A stretch of DNA of 64,000 bases. Source: JBMNGN01 sp050949865 (lineage in GTDB: Bacteria; Bacillota; Syntrophomonadia; Syntrophomonadales; Syntrophomonadaceae). The stretch is taken from assembly GCA_050949865.1 (NCBI GenBank), contig JBMNGN010000005.1, positions 248,001-312,000 on the forward strand, read 5' to 3'. The position numbers and the translations under genes are program-made. The notes beneath the pieces are model-generated. The model had not been told where the DNA came from. It did no database searches and saw nothing but the letters and a program-made list of their open reading frames with translations. Positions 44,317 through 53,857 of the stretch are shown here, piece by piece. Within the stretch, counting starts at the first letter, position 1, and each line of letters starts with the position of its first letter.

Positions 44317-45751
44317 AGTCTTTCCACCTGTTGTTAACCAGTTCGATAATATCCTGACTCATAACAATGTCCTTGGGCCATTCCCGGGTATGTCCCTCAC
44401 TTAACAGTTTCTTGGTAGCATCAATACCCATTTTGGAACCATACAACGGTAAGGGTGCCGAGTGATCGAGAACCTCCAGAGGACCATCAACTATAAGGAT
44501 ATCTCGCCTGGGGTCAACATTGTTAAAGACCTTCCACAACACCTCTGAAATGTTTTGGACATTTACATCCTCATCCACTACGATTATGAATTTGGCAAAC
44601 ATCATTTGCCCCATTCCCCACAAAGCGTTCATAACTTTCCTGGCGTGCCCGGGATACCTTTTTCTTATTGACACTAGAACACAGTTGTGGAATACCCCTT
44701 CCATAGGCAGATGCAAGTCCACTATTTCCGGCAACTGGAACTTAATTAAAGGAAGAAATATCCTCTCGGTGGCTAAAGCCATATAACAGTCTTCCTGAGG
44801 TGGCTTGCCAACAATAGTGGTAGGATATATGGCATCTTTCCTGTAGGTCATGCAGGTGAGATGAAATACCGGATATTCACTAGCCAAAGAATAATACCCG
44901 GTATGGTCACCAAAAGGTCCTTCTGTTCTCCGCTCAAAGGGATCAACATATCCTTCCAGTATTATTTCAGCATCCGCAGGTACTTCCATATCTATAGACT
45001 TGCATTTTACCAGTTCTACGGGTTCTTTTCTCAGAAAACCAGCAAATATCAATTCATCTATACCCGGTGGTAAAGGAGCAGTTGCAGAATAAGTTATAGC
45101 GGGATCACCGCCCAAGGCTACTGCTGCTTCAGTAACCTTTCCCAGACGGCAATTTTTATGATAAATCTGCGCCCCGTCATGATGGGTATGCCAATGCATT
45201 CCCGTAGTTGTATCATCAAACACCTGGAGCCGGTACATACCAACATTTCTTTTTCCCGTTTCCGGATCTTTGGTATATACCTGAGGCAGGGTAATAAATT
45301 TTCCCGCATCCTCCGGCCAACATTTTAATATAGGCAGTCTGAACAGTGATGGCTGGTAATCAACTACTTCCTGACAAGGTCCTTGTTTTACCAGTTTAGG
45401 AGTATATGAAGCCAGTTTGGACAAATGAGGAAGGACCTTAATCTTATCGAAGATAGACACCGGAATATTATCGGCTATCCCTAAAAGCTCCATAATTTCT
45501 TCGGCAATATCATCGAGTTTGTTCACCTTTAGGCTCATAGCCATCCTCCTGGGTGAGCCAAAAGCGTTAATCAGCAGCGGCAGGTTTGAACCTTTAACAT
45601 TTTCAAATAATAGGGCCGGGCCCAGCTTCTTACTAACCCGGTCGGTTATTTCAGTTATTTCTAGCTCTGGATTAACCAAGGTCTTAATCCTTACTAATTC
45701 CCCTGCTTTTTCCAAGGCCTGGATAAATTCTCTTAAGTCCTTATAAGCCAT
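44303..45751 (-). CDS. ubiD: UbiD family decarboxylase (probably MqnL-type)
   Basis: A 482-aa prenylated-FMN-dependent decarboxylase of the quinone pathway. The signature RTEGPFGDHTGYYS near residue 275 carries the catalytic Glu. VGMYRLQVFDDTTTGMHWH near 170 fits FMN and metal binding. I chose ATG 45751 because GGGGGA is about seven bases upstream and would be inside the coding region if ATG 45766 were used. ubiX and ubiA follow in order. Confidence 0.9.
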   Translation of the reverse strand: MAYKDLREFIQALEKAGELVRIKTLVNPELEITEITDRVSKKLGPALLFENVKGSNLPLLINAFGSPRRMAMSLKVNKLDDIAEEIMELLGIADNIPVSIFDKIKVLPHLSKLASYTPKLVKQGPCQEVVDYQPSLFRLPILKCWPEDAGKFITLPQVYTKDPETGKRNVGMYRLQVFDDTTTGMHWHTHHDGAQIYHKNCRLGKVTEAAVALGGDPAITYSATAPLPPGIDELIFAGFLRKEPVELVKCKSIDMEVPADAEIILEGYVDPFERRTEGPFGDHTGYYSLASEYPVFHLTCMTYRKDAIYPTTIVGKPPQEDCYMALATERIFLPLIKFQLPEIVDLHLPMEGVFHNCVLVSIRKRYPGHARKVMNALWGMGQMMFAKFIIVVDEDVNVQNISEVLWKVFNNVDPRRDILIVDGPLEVLDHSAPLPLYGSKMGIDATKKLLSEGHTREWPKDIVMSQDIIELVNNRWKDYGID

Positions 45752-45819
45752 TATTAAATCCCCCATACTATGTGCTCTGATTAAAGGAAAAATAACTATA
45801 GCAATATAACTCCATACTC

Positions 45820-46575
45820 CTACATTACGGCTGCTTCTTGATCTTCTTTGAATAATAAGTTATAGAGCTCGGTTATGCCTTTTTCCAGGGTGCTATTTAC
45901 TATATTATTTTCATGGTTCAGTCTTCTGAGCAGGTTTTTACTCCTTTGAATGCACAATTGAGCCTCAATTACAGATTCTTCCTCATTAATTAATTCCAGA
46001 CACATACCCAGGCTGTACCCCAACTGCCTGTACACATTAATAAGGTCGTCTTTCTTTCCAGCCATATGGGCCCCGGTTTCAAAGGCTGCTGCATAAAGTG
46101 AACCCCGGGTTTTTTCAATATAGAGAATATGCTTATCTTTAAGGGTGCATTTTAATGCCATACCTTCATTAACTTCACAGATAGTCTCGGCCAAAATATC
46201 CAGTAAATCCCCTGCTCCAGTCTCAAGCAACAACTGAAGTATCCTGCCAAACAAGTAATCCCCTAGCAGAATATTAAACTGCAGCTCCTGATCATACCTC
46301 TGTCCTTCTTCATCATTTTTAACCAAGGAGTGAATAGTATTGGCCAGATAGACCAGTTTAAAAATGCTAGCCATAGCCAGGGATAGTTTTTTTCCCATAC
46401 CTAGATAATTGTAAATACTTAAAATGGTGGCAGGAAGATTTAACCAGGTCTGATCTTTATCCATCAGGTTTAAATACGGGCTAAACTCATGCCGCCAGGC
46501 TTTAAGATTGGACAGGACCAGGTGATCAACTTCCTTCATTTCCGCTTTTAAATCCCTGGTAAATGCACTGGTCAT
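45820..46575 (-). CDS. Catalytically degenerate prenyl-synthase paralogue
   Basis: A 251-aa helical protein whose order of elements follows the polyprenyl synthase at 41815-42783. LVYLANTIHSLVKND aligns with LVHLATLVHDDVIDN. LGDYLFGRILQLL aligns with SGNYIFARALKLM, and QLGYSLGMCLELINEEES with LYGYYLGMAFQITDDILD. Both Asp-rich motifs are lost (DDVID to HSLVK, DDILD to NEEES). It is likely a non-catalytic partner like the small subunits of heterodimeric prenyl synthases. AGGAGG precedes the ATG. Confidence 0.72.
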   Translation of the reverse strand: MTSAFTRDLKAEMKEVDHLVLSNLKAWRHEFSPYLNLMDKDQTWLNLPATILSIYNYLGMGKKLSLAMASIFKLVYLANTIHSLVKNDEEGQRYDQELQFNILLGDYLFGRILQLLLETGAGDLLDILAETICEVNEGMALKCTLKDKHILYIEKTRGSLYAAAFETGAHMAGKKDDLINVYRQLGYSLGMCLELINEEESVIEAQLCIQRSKNLLRRLNHENNIVNSTLEKGITELYNLLFKEDQEAAVM

Positions 46576-46767
46576 ATTTTTTAGCCTCCTTGATTTTCAG
46601 TACAGCAGCCTATGGTGAATCCTATGTAATTAAAATTCTGTTTTCATTCATTATTTCCTTTTTGCAACTCAGGCATTTTGTCGAAAAGTATCACCTGAAT
46701 CACTTTTATAATTATATATAAACTTATGGTTTTGCAAAATATCTTCGCCATTATAATTGAATAACAT

Positions 46768-46807
46768 AAAAAACAAGCCTTACTAGACATTTCATTCAGT
46801 AAGGCTT
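46768..46807 (-). terminator. Terminator of speD
   Basis: AAGCCTTACT/AGTAAGGCTT, a 10-bp stem with a 13-nt loop, is followed by GTTTTTTATG on the minus strand. It lies about 65 bp past the speD stop. Confidence 0.88.
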
Positions 46808-46869
46808 ATAGCTAAGAACCATTATATAAATTTTGTAAACTACATCGGTCTACTAAAATAGTATCCCTC

Positions 46870-47247
46870 CTAAATACTTGCTACTAAGCGTTTTTCCTTA
46901 CCCATTATCCCCCGCTGCACCTCTGATGCATCCACATAATCAGCACCGAACATCTTAGCCAGGTAATTACATGCAATCCAGGGATTAACTTTCTCACCAC
47001 AGGTAAAAACATCTACAGCAGCATATCCTAACTCGGGCCAAGTGTGAATTGCCAGGTGAGATTCAGCAATAACAACTACTCCACTGACCCCTTGGGGACT
47101 AAACTTGTGAAATACAAACTCTCTAATTTCGGCGCCAGCCTCCAAAGCAGCGTTGACCATGATATTTTCAACCAACTTAATATCATTCAACACCTCAAAT
47201 CGACACCCGCTCATCTCAGCAAGAACATGTCGCCCTAAAGACTGCAA
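46870..47247 (-). CDS. speD: S-adenosylmethionine decarboxylase proenzyme
   Basis: SpeD gives decarboxylated SAM, the aminopropyl donor for SpeE. The 125-aa proenzyme self-cleaves before Ser63 in AESHLAIHTWPE to form the pyruvoyl group; His68 and Cys83 are also present. The start is TTG 47247 with GGGAGG eight bases upstream. It stands alone between a clear promoter and terminator, about 15 kb from the other polyamine genes. Confidence 0.96.
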   Translation of the reverse strand: MQSLGRHVLAEMSGCRFEVLNDIKLVENIMVNAALEAGAEIREFVFHKFSPQGVSGVVVIAESHLAIHTWPELGYAAVDVFTCGEKVNPWIACNYLAKMFGADYVDASEVQRGIMGKEKRLVASI

Positions 47248-47314
47248 TAATGTCGCCTCCCTTCAAAAATTGTTTAGCTATTACCTCCTTATTCAGAGCA
47301 AAGATACATGTAGA

Positions 47315-47342
47315 ATTTTAGCATATTGTCATGGCATGTCAA
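47315..47342 (-). promoter_or_regulatory. Sigma-A-type promoter of speD
   Basis: On the minus strand TTGACA (47342-47337), a 16-bp spacer and TAAAAT (47320-47315). The predicted leader of about 60 bases contains a second SD-like AAGGAGG (47290-47284) with no start codon at a usual distance. Confidence 0.75.
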
Positions 47343-47473
47343 TAAAAACTGCAAACTTTTTTTATCAAAAATAATGCCCAAAATCCCAAGCTTTCGCAGG
47401 AGTAATTTTTAGCCAACTACAATGTTTGCTCTAATTGCTCTAATAGTAATTATAATATGTTGAAAGTCAGTTT

Positions 47474-49687
47474 TTATCTACTATCATTTTTCATTTTCTG
47501 ATCGTTAAGCATCATTAGCAACATCGGAACCACCAGGTAGATACTGGCTGTGGAGGCTGCAACAATCCCCGAGTCGTTAACTGCCAATAGTACCAAAGCA
47601 GCAATTATTATACCAGCCAGGCCTTTTATCCAACATGGATGCTCCCATAAAAGCCTGTTTATTGCTCCCGCCGGCCGGTAGAAAAATAAGGAAATGGCTG
47701 CCAAAATAACCATGAATACCCGGCTCCATATGGTGGATTTTATCAGTTTTAGGTTCATGGCTATTTTCCGGTTCATAATAACCAATAGTTCCCCCCAGCC
47801 TCCATCCATAACCCTAACAGATGCCCTTCCAATATGGGATTGCATCTCCATAGGCTTACCCATGTCGTAAATAAATACCCCTAATAATATAAGTATAACC
47901 CCTGTTAATATACTTATGATTAAGCGTGGGGATAAAGGAATATTAGCTAGAAGAAGTATGGTTGCCAAATAAGCAATAGGTGAGGTTATTAAGCCGCCGG
48001 TATTAGCCCCCAACCCAGGTGACCCAATTAACAGGGTCTGTAAAATAAAGAAGGCAGCTATTCCCCAGAATACAGCCCTGGTTGGCCATTTTTCAAAAAT
48101 AGCTGCCGCACAGATAATGGAGCTCCCCATCAATATACCCAGGTATTCATTACCTATTCCATAATAGCGGGCACCGGCTACAGGGTCATAACCAAGAATT
48201 GAGTTTTTAATCATCCTGGCTTGGGATAATAGATCAAGGTCAAGTGCTAGTGCTGTTAAAAGGGCTATGGCAAAAAACGCTTTCAGGCTCTGGCCTTGGA
48301 AAAGGAACCAAAACAAAGAAGCTATTATAACCGGAGTCAGGCAAATCATGAAGATATACAGCCAATCACTGGCAAAGCTCAGGTTACCGAGAAGTAAAAA
48401 AACCAAAGGCACAGCAGACAGAACAACAAAGACGTATTCCACTATTCTGGCCACATCTAATAAAAAGAAGAGTACCAGTATAGCCAGAACAATCGCAATA
48501 ATCTCAATAGTTACAAAGTATTTAATAACCATAGGCCTAAGCCGGTTTATCATACTGGTTGAGTCTACCAGTTTATTAGCGGCATGTAATTCATCCCCGG
48601 TACTGAAAGGCTGAGAAATTACTTTTCTGCCAATCATGGTTCCTTCTCTGTCGGTTAATCCAAAGAAATCCAAAATGGTCGGGGCTATATCTGTGTTAGC
48701 AACAATCCATTCCCGCCTGGTAGTGGGCGAAGTTAATCCCCCTTGCTGGTAGTCTTTCCCATATACTATTACCGGAGTAAAATAATTATTCCTAGCCGCC
48801 TCTTCCTTGGAGGCTGATGGTGATATGACCATCAAAAGATCCTTTTCGGGATCCATTTTTGACCTGATAAAACCTGCAAAGTCATCAATATTATTTAGTA
48901 TTTCAGCCCTTTTGGCCTCAAATATTTCCGGAAAAGCTATATCAGCCTTTTCCAGACGGGCCAAATCAGATAGTTCGATTATAATTAAACCAGCTTGGTC
49001 GCTGTAAAACTCAACCTTCTGTTTTAAATAATCATAGTTGGTTTCTATTTCAAGATAGCCATTTTCGGTCTTACAGTATGTATTGGGTCCTATATCTCCT
49101 AAAGGTACCTGCCCCTTGCTGTCAATGGCCAAAGCAATGGCATTTCTTGATTTTTCATTCATAGTATCCCCATTACCCAGTATACATATCTTGATATTGT
49201 TTTCCCCTAATTGATCCCCTAAGGTTCCAATTTTAGTAGTCACATTTTGGCCTTCCATCCCGGCTAATATCTCTGGAAGATTGATCAAAAGGCACTGGCT
49301 TTCTCCGGGTTCTATTCCTGTCAAGCTCTTGTATATGCTTTTGGCATCCTGCTGCTTATTAGGGGGAAGTTCATCGCGGTTGAACCCCTTCAGTCCAGTT
49401 CCAAATGCCCGGGCTAAATTGCCGGCACCCATAGTAAGGCTATTGTCCAGGGCGTTTTTGCCTCTCAATGTACGGCTGCTGGCTAACCCAAGCGCTCCTT
49501 CGTCAACTATAGCCGCTAAATTATTGGTTGTATCGGGGTGGATATCGTTGATAAACAGTTTATCAATTACTAACAGATAAAGATTCCCATTGGGCTTTAA
49601 AGCCCCGGCTTCAGCTTTATCTCCCGGAATAGTTAAGCAGATAAGGGCCATAACTACTGCCAGGGCGGTTTTCCTGGTTAGGGACAT
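47474..49687 (-). CDS. Large membrane protein with alkaline-phosphatase-like ectodomain
   Basis: A 737-aa protein with a signal peptide (about 1-27). An extracytoplasmic domain to about residue 385 resembles alkaline phosphatase/sulfatase-fold proteins (LYLLVIDKLFINDI, IIIELSDL, LMVISPSASKEEA, NTDIAPTILDFFGL). Ten or so membrane helices follow, with the motif YYGIGNEYLGILMG between them. Similar fused proteins occur in clostridia without known function. Typical metal ligands such as D-x-D/H are partly missing, so activity is doubtful. GGAG precedes the ATG. Confidence 0.7.
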   Translation of the reverse strand: MSLTRKTALAVVMALICLTIPGDKAEAGALKPNGNLYLLVIDKLFINDIHPDTTNNLAAIVDEGALGLASSRTLRGKNALDNSLTMGAGNLARAFGTGLKGFNRDELPPNKQQDAKSIYKSLTGIEPGESQCLLINLPEILAGMEGQNVTTKIGTLGDQLGENNIKICILGNGDTMNEKSRNAIALAIDSKGQVPLGDIGPNTYCKTENGYLEIETNYDYLKQKVEFYSDQAGLIIIELSDLARLEKADIAFPEIFEAKRAEILNNIDDFAGFIRSKMDPEKDLLMVISPSASKEEAARNNYFTPVIVYGKDYQQGGLTSPTTRREWIVANTDIAPTILDFFGLTDREGTMIGRKVISQPFSTGDELHAANKLVDSTSMINRLRPMVIKYFVTIEIIAIVLAILVLFFLLDVARIVEYVFVVLSAVPLVFLLLGNLSFASDWLYIFMICLTPVIIASLFWFLFQGQSLKAFFAIALLTALALDLDLLSQARMIKNSILGYDPVAGARYYGIGNEYLGILMGSSIICAAAIFEKWPTRAVFWGIAAFFILQTLLIGSPGLGANTGGLITSPIAYLATILLLANIPLSPRLIISILTGVILILLGVFIYDMGKPMEMQSHIGRASVRVMDGGWGELLVIMNRKIAMNLKLIKSTIWSRVFMVILAAISLFFYRPAGAINRLLWEHPCWIKGLAGIIIAALVLLAVNDSGIVAASTASIYLVVPMLLMMLNDQKMKNDSR

Positions 49688-49790
49688 GCCGATCTCCTTC
49701 CGATTTTTATAGACCTAGTATATACCGATTGGTGTAAATTTTTCAAATTTGGGCGTAATCGTATGATGTTGAAGGACTATGGTTATGAAA

Positions 49791-49816
49791 AAAGCCCTGA
49801 GTTAGTTCAGGGCTTT
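49791..49816 (-). terminator. Terminator after the RCC1/beta-helix gene
   Basis: AAAGCCCTGA-ACTAAC-TCAGGGCTTT followed by TTTCATAACC on the minus strand; a 10-bp stem about 90 bp past the stop. Confidence 0.88.
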
Positions 49817-49906
49817 ATAACTCTTTATTGAGTGAGGACCTATATTGACCTTAGTCCTTTTACCTGGTTCAAAACCGTTAGCGTTCTATCTTCTCAGGCA
49901 ATTCTT

Positions 49907-52900
49907 CTAAGCCCTTTTTTCCCATAATCTTAGTCGATGAACAGTAATTAAGGCTATAAGTATTAATGAAACAACTATCAGCATCACCGGATGGCAAATG
50001 AGATATACCGCTACGATAATCGGGGCTAATACTACCCTGGTCAATATTTTTAACGAATCATGGGAAGAAATTATAGCCGTAATAGATGGTGATTTTTGAT
50101 AGTAGAAATCAACAAAAGCCGTACCCCAGGAATTGGTCAAGAGATATTGGTCACGGAAATGTCTTAAGAGGGCTACCGGCCCGTCAAATTTAGAACCGAA
50201 GGCAGCTGTTGCAATGAAGCATTCATCTATTATTTCTTCTTCCTGTACCATAACCAACACCTCTGCCATTAAGTTTTCGCTATTGGTAAACCGGGGGTCT
50301 TCGGTAATACTGCCTTTATTTATGTAATTGCCGGCAGTATTAGCATCATAACCATCTTCCAGCCAATTCACTCCTACCTCAAATTCATGATCATCATCGG
50401 TTAAAACAAAAACTGAAGGTGGAAACTCTATCTCGTTAAATGGAGTTCCGTAGGGCACAATAATCTGAGGGGAGTCATAAACGGCGATAAGGTTGGAGGG
50501 CTGACCCACCACCGTTACCATCACCCGGGCTTTAAGGTTCTGGAGGTTGTTTATGCCCTCTTTAAGAGTTATTGTTCCATCTAAATAATACTCTCCCGGG
50601 GTAGAACTATCATAGCCGGCATCAGACCAGGCTACCTCCATTTCTGCTTCTATATTTTCATTCAAAATCACCAATACTTTTGGGGGAAAAAAGTTATACT
50701 TCAAATCCCAAAAACTGGTCCCCAGTGGTACGGTAATGTTTTCGGTATCTGCCACTCCGGTAATATCATAGCTGAGTCCGGGTTGTGCCTCATATGCACC
50801 CATGTCAACTATATCACCTAGAATTCGCGGGTTTCCATCCTTATCAGAGTTCACATACCAGGCAACCCCTTCAGGTAAAAAAGGTTCATTATCTCCATGA
50901 TCAATAGCTGGAGAAAATCCAAATAACCTTAAATCCCCATAGTAATCATCACTGCTGCCCCAAATGCCGTCAGGTCCGGGAGAAGGACTGCTCATGAATC
51001 CGGGGTCTGCATCCAGGTTGTTGCCCCCATCTATCCCCAGATCCGAACGCCAAGAGGATCCGCTGCCATTTGACTCCTCGATAATGCTATTGCTGATGGT
51101 ACACAAGGAATTGTACTGGCTCTTTATCTGATCAAAGGCATCTGAGTTATCCCATACAATGCTGTTAATTAACAAGGGATTGCTTTGAGCGTAATTGAAC
51201 ATTACACTGCTATAACCGTAAGGGCTTTGGTTGGCAACCAAATCCATATTGATGAGGCTGGGACTACTCTGGTAATTATGTATTCCCGCTGTACCCCGAT
51301 CAGCCATATTGCCAACGAATAACACGTTAATAAGCAGAGGGCTGTTAATTAAGTCCACCAGTTCTCCAGATTCATTTAATTTGGCAATAGGGCTATCATT
51401 GCAGTTAAAATTGTAAATCCCGCCACCTGAGTCCGAAGCTATATTGGCAATAAAACTCGAATTGCTCAGCATTGTACTGCTGGAATCAGTGTACATTCCT
51501 CCCCCGTAGGAGCCAGCGTAGTTATTAACTATTTCCACCTTTTCTCCTATGAACTTACTCTGGGAAGTAAAAACTGCTCCCCCATGGTTGCCGGCCTGGT
51601 TTCGCTGGAAATCGACCTGGTTTAATGATATGAGATTTACAAAGCAGAGGGAGTCCTCTTCCTGGGAATAGCTGTATATACCTCCGCCATTACTTTGGGC
51701 ATGGTTCCCCTCAAAGGTGACCCTGACGAGTTCAAGGATTCCATTCCCCTCATTATAAATCGCTGCCCCGTCATATCCTGATTGATTGTTGATCAAATCG
51801 CTATCGCTAAGCTTTATTCGGCCATTGTTGTTATAGATAGCCCCCCCTGCGTACTGCGCCTGGTTATTGTCAAATCTGGCTCCGGTAATGACGGGACTGC
51901 TATTGTGGTTGTACATTCCCCCACCCCAGTTGGCAGTATTTTGACTGAATATGACATTGTTCAAAATGGGGCTGCTATCCTCATTATAGAGGGCGCCTCC
52001 GTAATAGGCATGATTAAAACTAAAAGTAATGTTATTAAGGGTAGGACTGCAGTTTTCATTAAACATCCCACCGCCTTTAATAAAAGTATCATTAGCTGGT
52101 ATAGAGATATCATCAGCACATCCCCGGGATATGGTGAAACCATCCAGAATGGCGCTATTATCCAGGCCCAACTCTTCCGGATGATAAAAAACGTGATAGC
52201 AAAAAACCTCATTAATATTGCTTGTACCATCAAGTATAGTAAGATTATTCACCCAATCCCGTTCCTCGCGAGTGTTCTCCCCACCGGCAAATCCACCCCA
52301 AATGCTCACCCCATTTTTCAAGCGGAAATGCTTGCGTCTATCCGGATCACCCTCTGTCATACCATAATCATAGGTCGGATAGTAGGTTCCTGCAGCCACC
52401 CATATCTCATCCCCGGCCCGAGCAGCATCTAAGGCCTCCTGCAGAGTCGTAAAGGCATTTTCCCAGGAGGAGCCATCATTAGCCCCTCTGGCATCACAAT
52501 CCACGTAAATGATTTTGCCCAGGTACACTGCTTCCGGTATAACGTTTATAACCCAATTCTTTACTGTGTCCCCGGCGCTGACAGTATAGGTCACCGGTTC
52601 ATTAAAATCCTGAGCTATCCCGCTGGCGGGATAAATCCCGGCACCTGGCGACACAGTTATAGTAGGAGTAAGGCTGGATAAATCTGTCTCAGGGTTTACC
52701 TTTACCAGTACTGTGCAATTTTCATAATCTATCACTGCCGGGCGGATCTGCTCGGTCAGTTGGAAAGAAAGAATCTTGACCGTACTGCTCTGGGGTGCCA
52801 TTACCGCCATGGAAAAATTTTCTCCCGCTGCAATGGCTCTGGCACTTTCGATATCTTCAATTTTGGCTGGTATAGCTTGCAGACCCTCACGCCCTAATTG

Positions 52901-53857
52901 CCCAAACTCATTACAGCCGAAGGAATAAACTTCAGCCGTATCCAAAATCAAAGCCAGGGAATGGCTTCCCCCGGCCGCAATGGCCTGAACCCCGCTAGTA
53001 TTCTCAATTCTGGTTGGGCTCTTCCGATCCTCGGTATCTCCCAAGCCCAGCTGACCATCCGCGTTTAATCCGCAGGAATACAACTGACCATTTTCCAAAA
53101 GGATTAGAGAATGCCAATTTCCAGCAGCTATAGCTTTGGCCGGGCTGATGTTCTTTATCTTTATAGGAAAGCTTTTGTCTTCCATATTGCCCAGGCCCAA
53201 CTGGCCATGCCAATTGTTGCCAAATGAATAAACATCACCGTTCTCCAGTAAAACCAGTGAGTGGTAAAAGCCGGCAGCTATAGACCGGGCACCTTTGATG
53301 GATTTAATCTTTTCAGGAACAAATCTGTTTTGGCGATCGCCATGCCCCAGTTGTCCGCAGTCATTTAAGCCAAATGAGTATGCCTCGCCGTTTTCCATTA
53401 ATAACAGGGAATGAAAAGCACCCGCGGCTATGGCCTTTACCTTGCCGATATCTGGTATTTTGTGGGGAGTTAGCTTCGTTCCTGTAGGGCCATGCCCTAG
53501 CTGGCCATAAGAATTCTCCCCGAAAGAATAAACATCACCATTCTCCAGCAATACTAAAGAATGGTATTCTCCCGCAGCTACGGCCCGGGCAGCGCTGATG
53601 CCAGTTATTTTCGTGGGAGTATCTGCCGGAGAAATGTTGCCCTGCCCTAATTGCCCATGGTCATTGGCTCCAAAAGAGTATACCTCCCCATTCTCCAGCA
53701 CTACCAAAGAATGCCTGGCTCCGGCAGCTATGGCTTTAACGTCCTCCACCCCGGCCACCAGTTGGGGTAACTTTTCGAAATAGGGATCACCCAATCCCAA
53801 TTGCCCAAACTCATTGTATCCACAAGAATAAACCCTGCCATTCTCTAACAGAATCAA
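49907..53857 (-). CDS. RCC1-repeat / beta-helix surface protein, large downstream part of an interrupted gene
   Basis: The 1316-codon remainder of a gene broken by an in-frame TGA at 53891. In order: seven RCC1 repeats (about 1-350; text VYSFG-N-GQLG, AIAAG-HSL-LLENG), a cadherin-like domain (PTITVSPGAGIYPASG), then a pectate-lyase-like right-handed beta-helix from IYVDCDARGANDGSSWENAF (about 450) to 1040 with GGGMYN-type repeats. Two Big_4-like Ig domains, a CFI-box C-terminal motif (DECFIATAAFGSKFDGP) near 1210 and membrane segments near 1260-1310 follow. TTG 53857 lacks an SD, so this part is probably made only by read-through or not at all. Confidence 0.8.
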   Translation of the reverse strand: MILLENGRVYSCGYNEFGQLGLGDPYFEKLPQLVAGVEDVKAIAAGARHSLVVLENGEVYSFGANDHGQLGQGNISPADTPTKITGISAARAVAAGEYHSLVLLENGDVYSFGENSYGQLGHGPTGTKLTPHKIPDIGKVKAIAAGAFHSLLLMENGEAYSFGLNDCGQLGHGDRQNRFVPEKIKSIKGARSIAAGFYHSLVLLENGDVYSFGNNWHGQLGLGNMEDKSFPIKIKNISPAKAIAAGNWHSLILLENGQLYSCGLNADGQLGLGDTEDRKSPTRIENTSGVQAIAAGGSHSLALILDTAEVYSFGCNEFGQLGREGLQAIPAKIEDIESARAIAAGENFSMAVMAPQSSTVKILSFQLTEQIRPAVIDYENCTVLVKVNPETDLSSLTPTITVSPGAGIYPASGIAQDFNEPVTYTVSAGDTVKNWVINVIPEAVYLGKIIYVDCDARGANDGSSWENAFTTLQEALDAARAGDEIWVAAGTYYPTYDYGMTEGDPDRRKHFRLKNGVSIWGGFAGGENTREERDWVNNLTILDGTSNINEVFCYHVFYHPEELGLDNSAILDGFTISRGCADDISIPANDTFIKGGGMFNENCSPTLNNITFSFNHAYYGGALYNEDSSPILNNVIFSQNTANWGGGMYNHNSSPVITGARFDNNQAQYAGGAIYNNNGRIKLSDSDLINNQSGYDGAAIYNEGNGILELVRVTFEGNHAQSNGGGIYSYSQEEDSLCFVNLISLNQVDFQRNQAGNHGGAVFTSQSKFIGEKVEIVNNYAGSYGGGMYTDSSSTMLSNSSFIANIASDSGGGIYNFNCNDSPIAKLNESGELVDLINSPLLINVLFVGNMADRGTAGIHNYQSSPSLINMDLVANQSPYGYSSVMFNYAQSNPLLINSIVWDNSDAFDQIKSQYNSLCTISNSIIEESNGSGSSWRSDLGIDGGNNLDADPGFMSSPSPGPDGIWGSSDDYYGDLRLFGFSPAIDHGDNEPFLPEGVAWYVNSDKDGNPRILGDIVDMGAYEAQPGLSYDITGVADTENITVPLGTSFWDLKYNFFPPKVLVILNENIEAEMEVAWSDAGYDSSTPGEYYLDGTITLKEGINNLQNLKARVMVTVVGQPSNLIAVYDSPQIIVPYGTPFNEIEFPPSVFVLTDDDHEFEVGVNWLEDGYDANTAGNYINKGSITEDPRFTNSENLMAEVLVMVQEEEIIDECFIATAAFGSKFDGPVALLRHFRDQYLLTNSWGTAFVDFYYQKSPSITAIISSHDSLKILTRVVLAPIIVAVYLICHPVMLIVVSLILIALITVHRLRLWEKRA

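Noticed and set aside
51782..52432. A 216-codon open frame on the plus strand
   Set aside because: It is antisense to the beta-helix coding region, whose repeats and low-complexity codons keep the opposite frame open. No SD and no recognisable domain.
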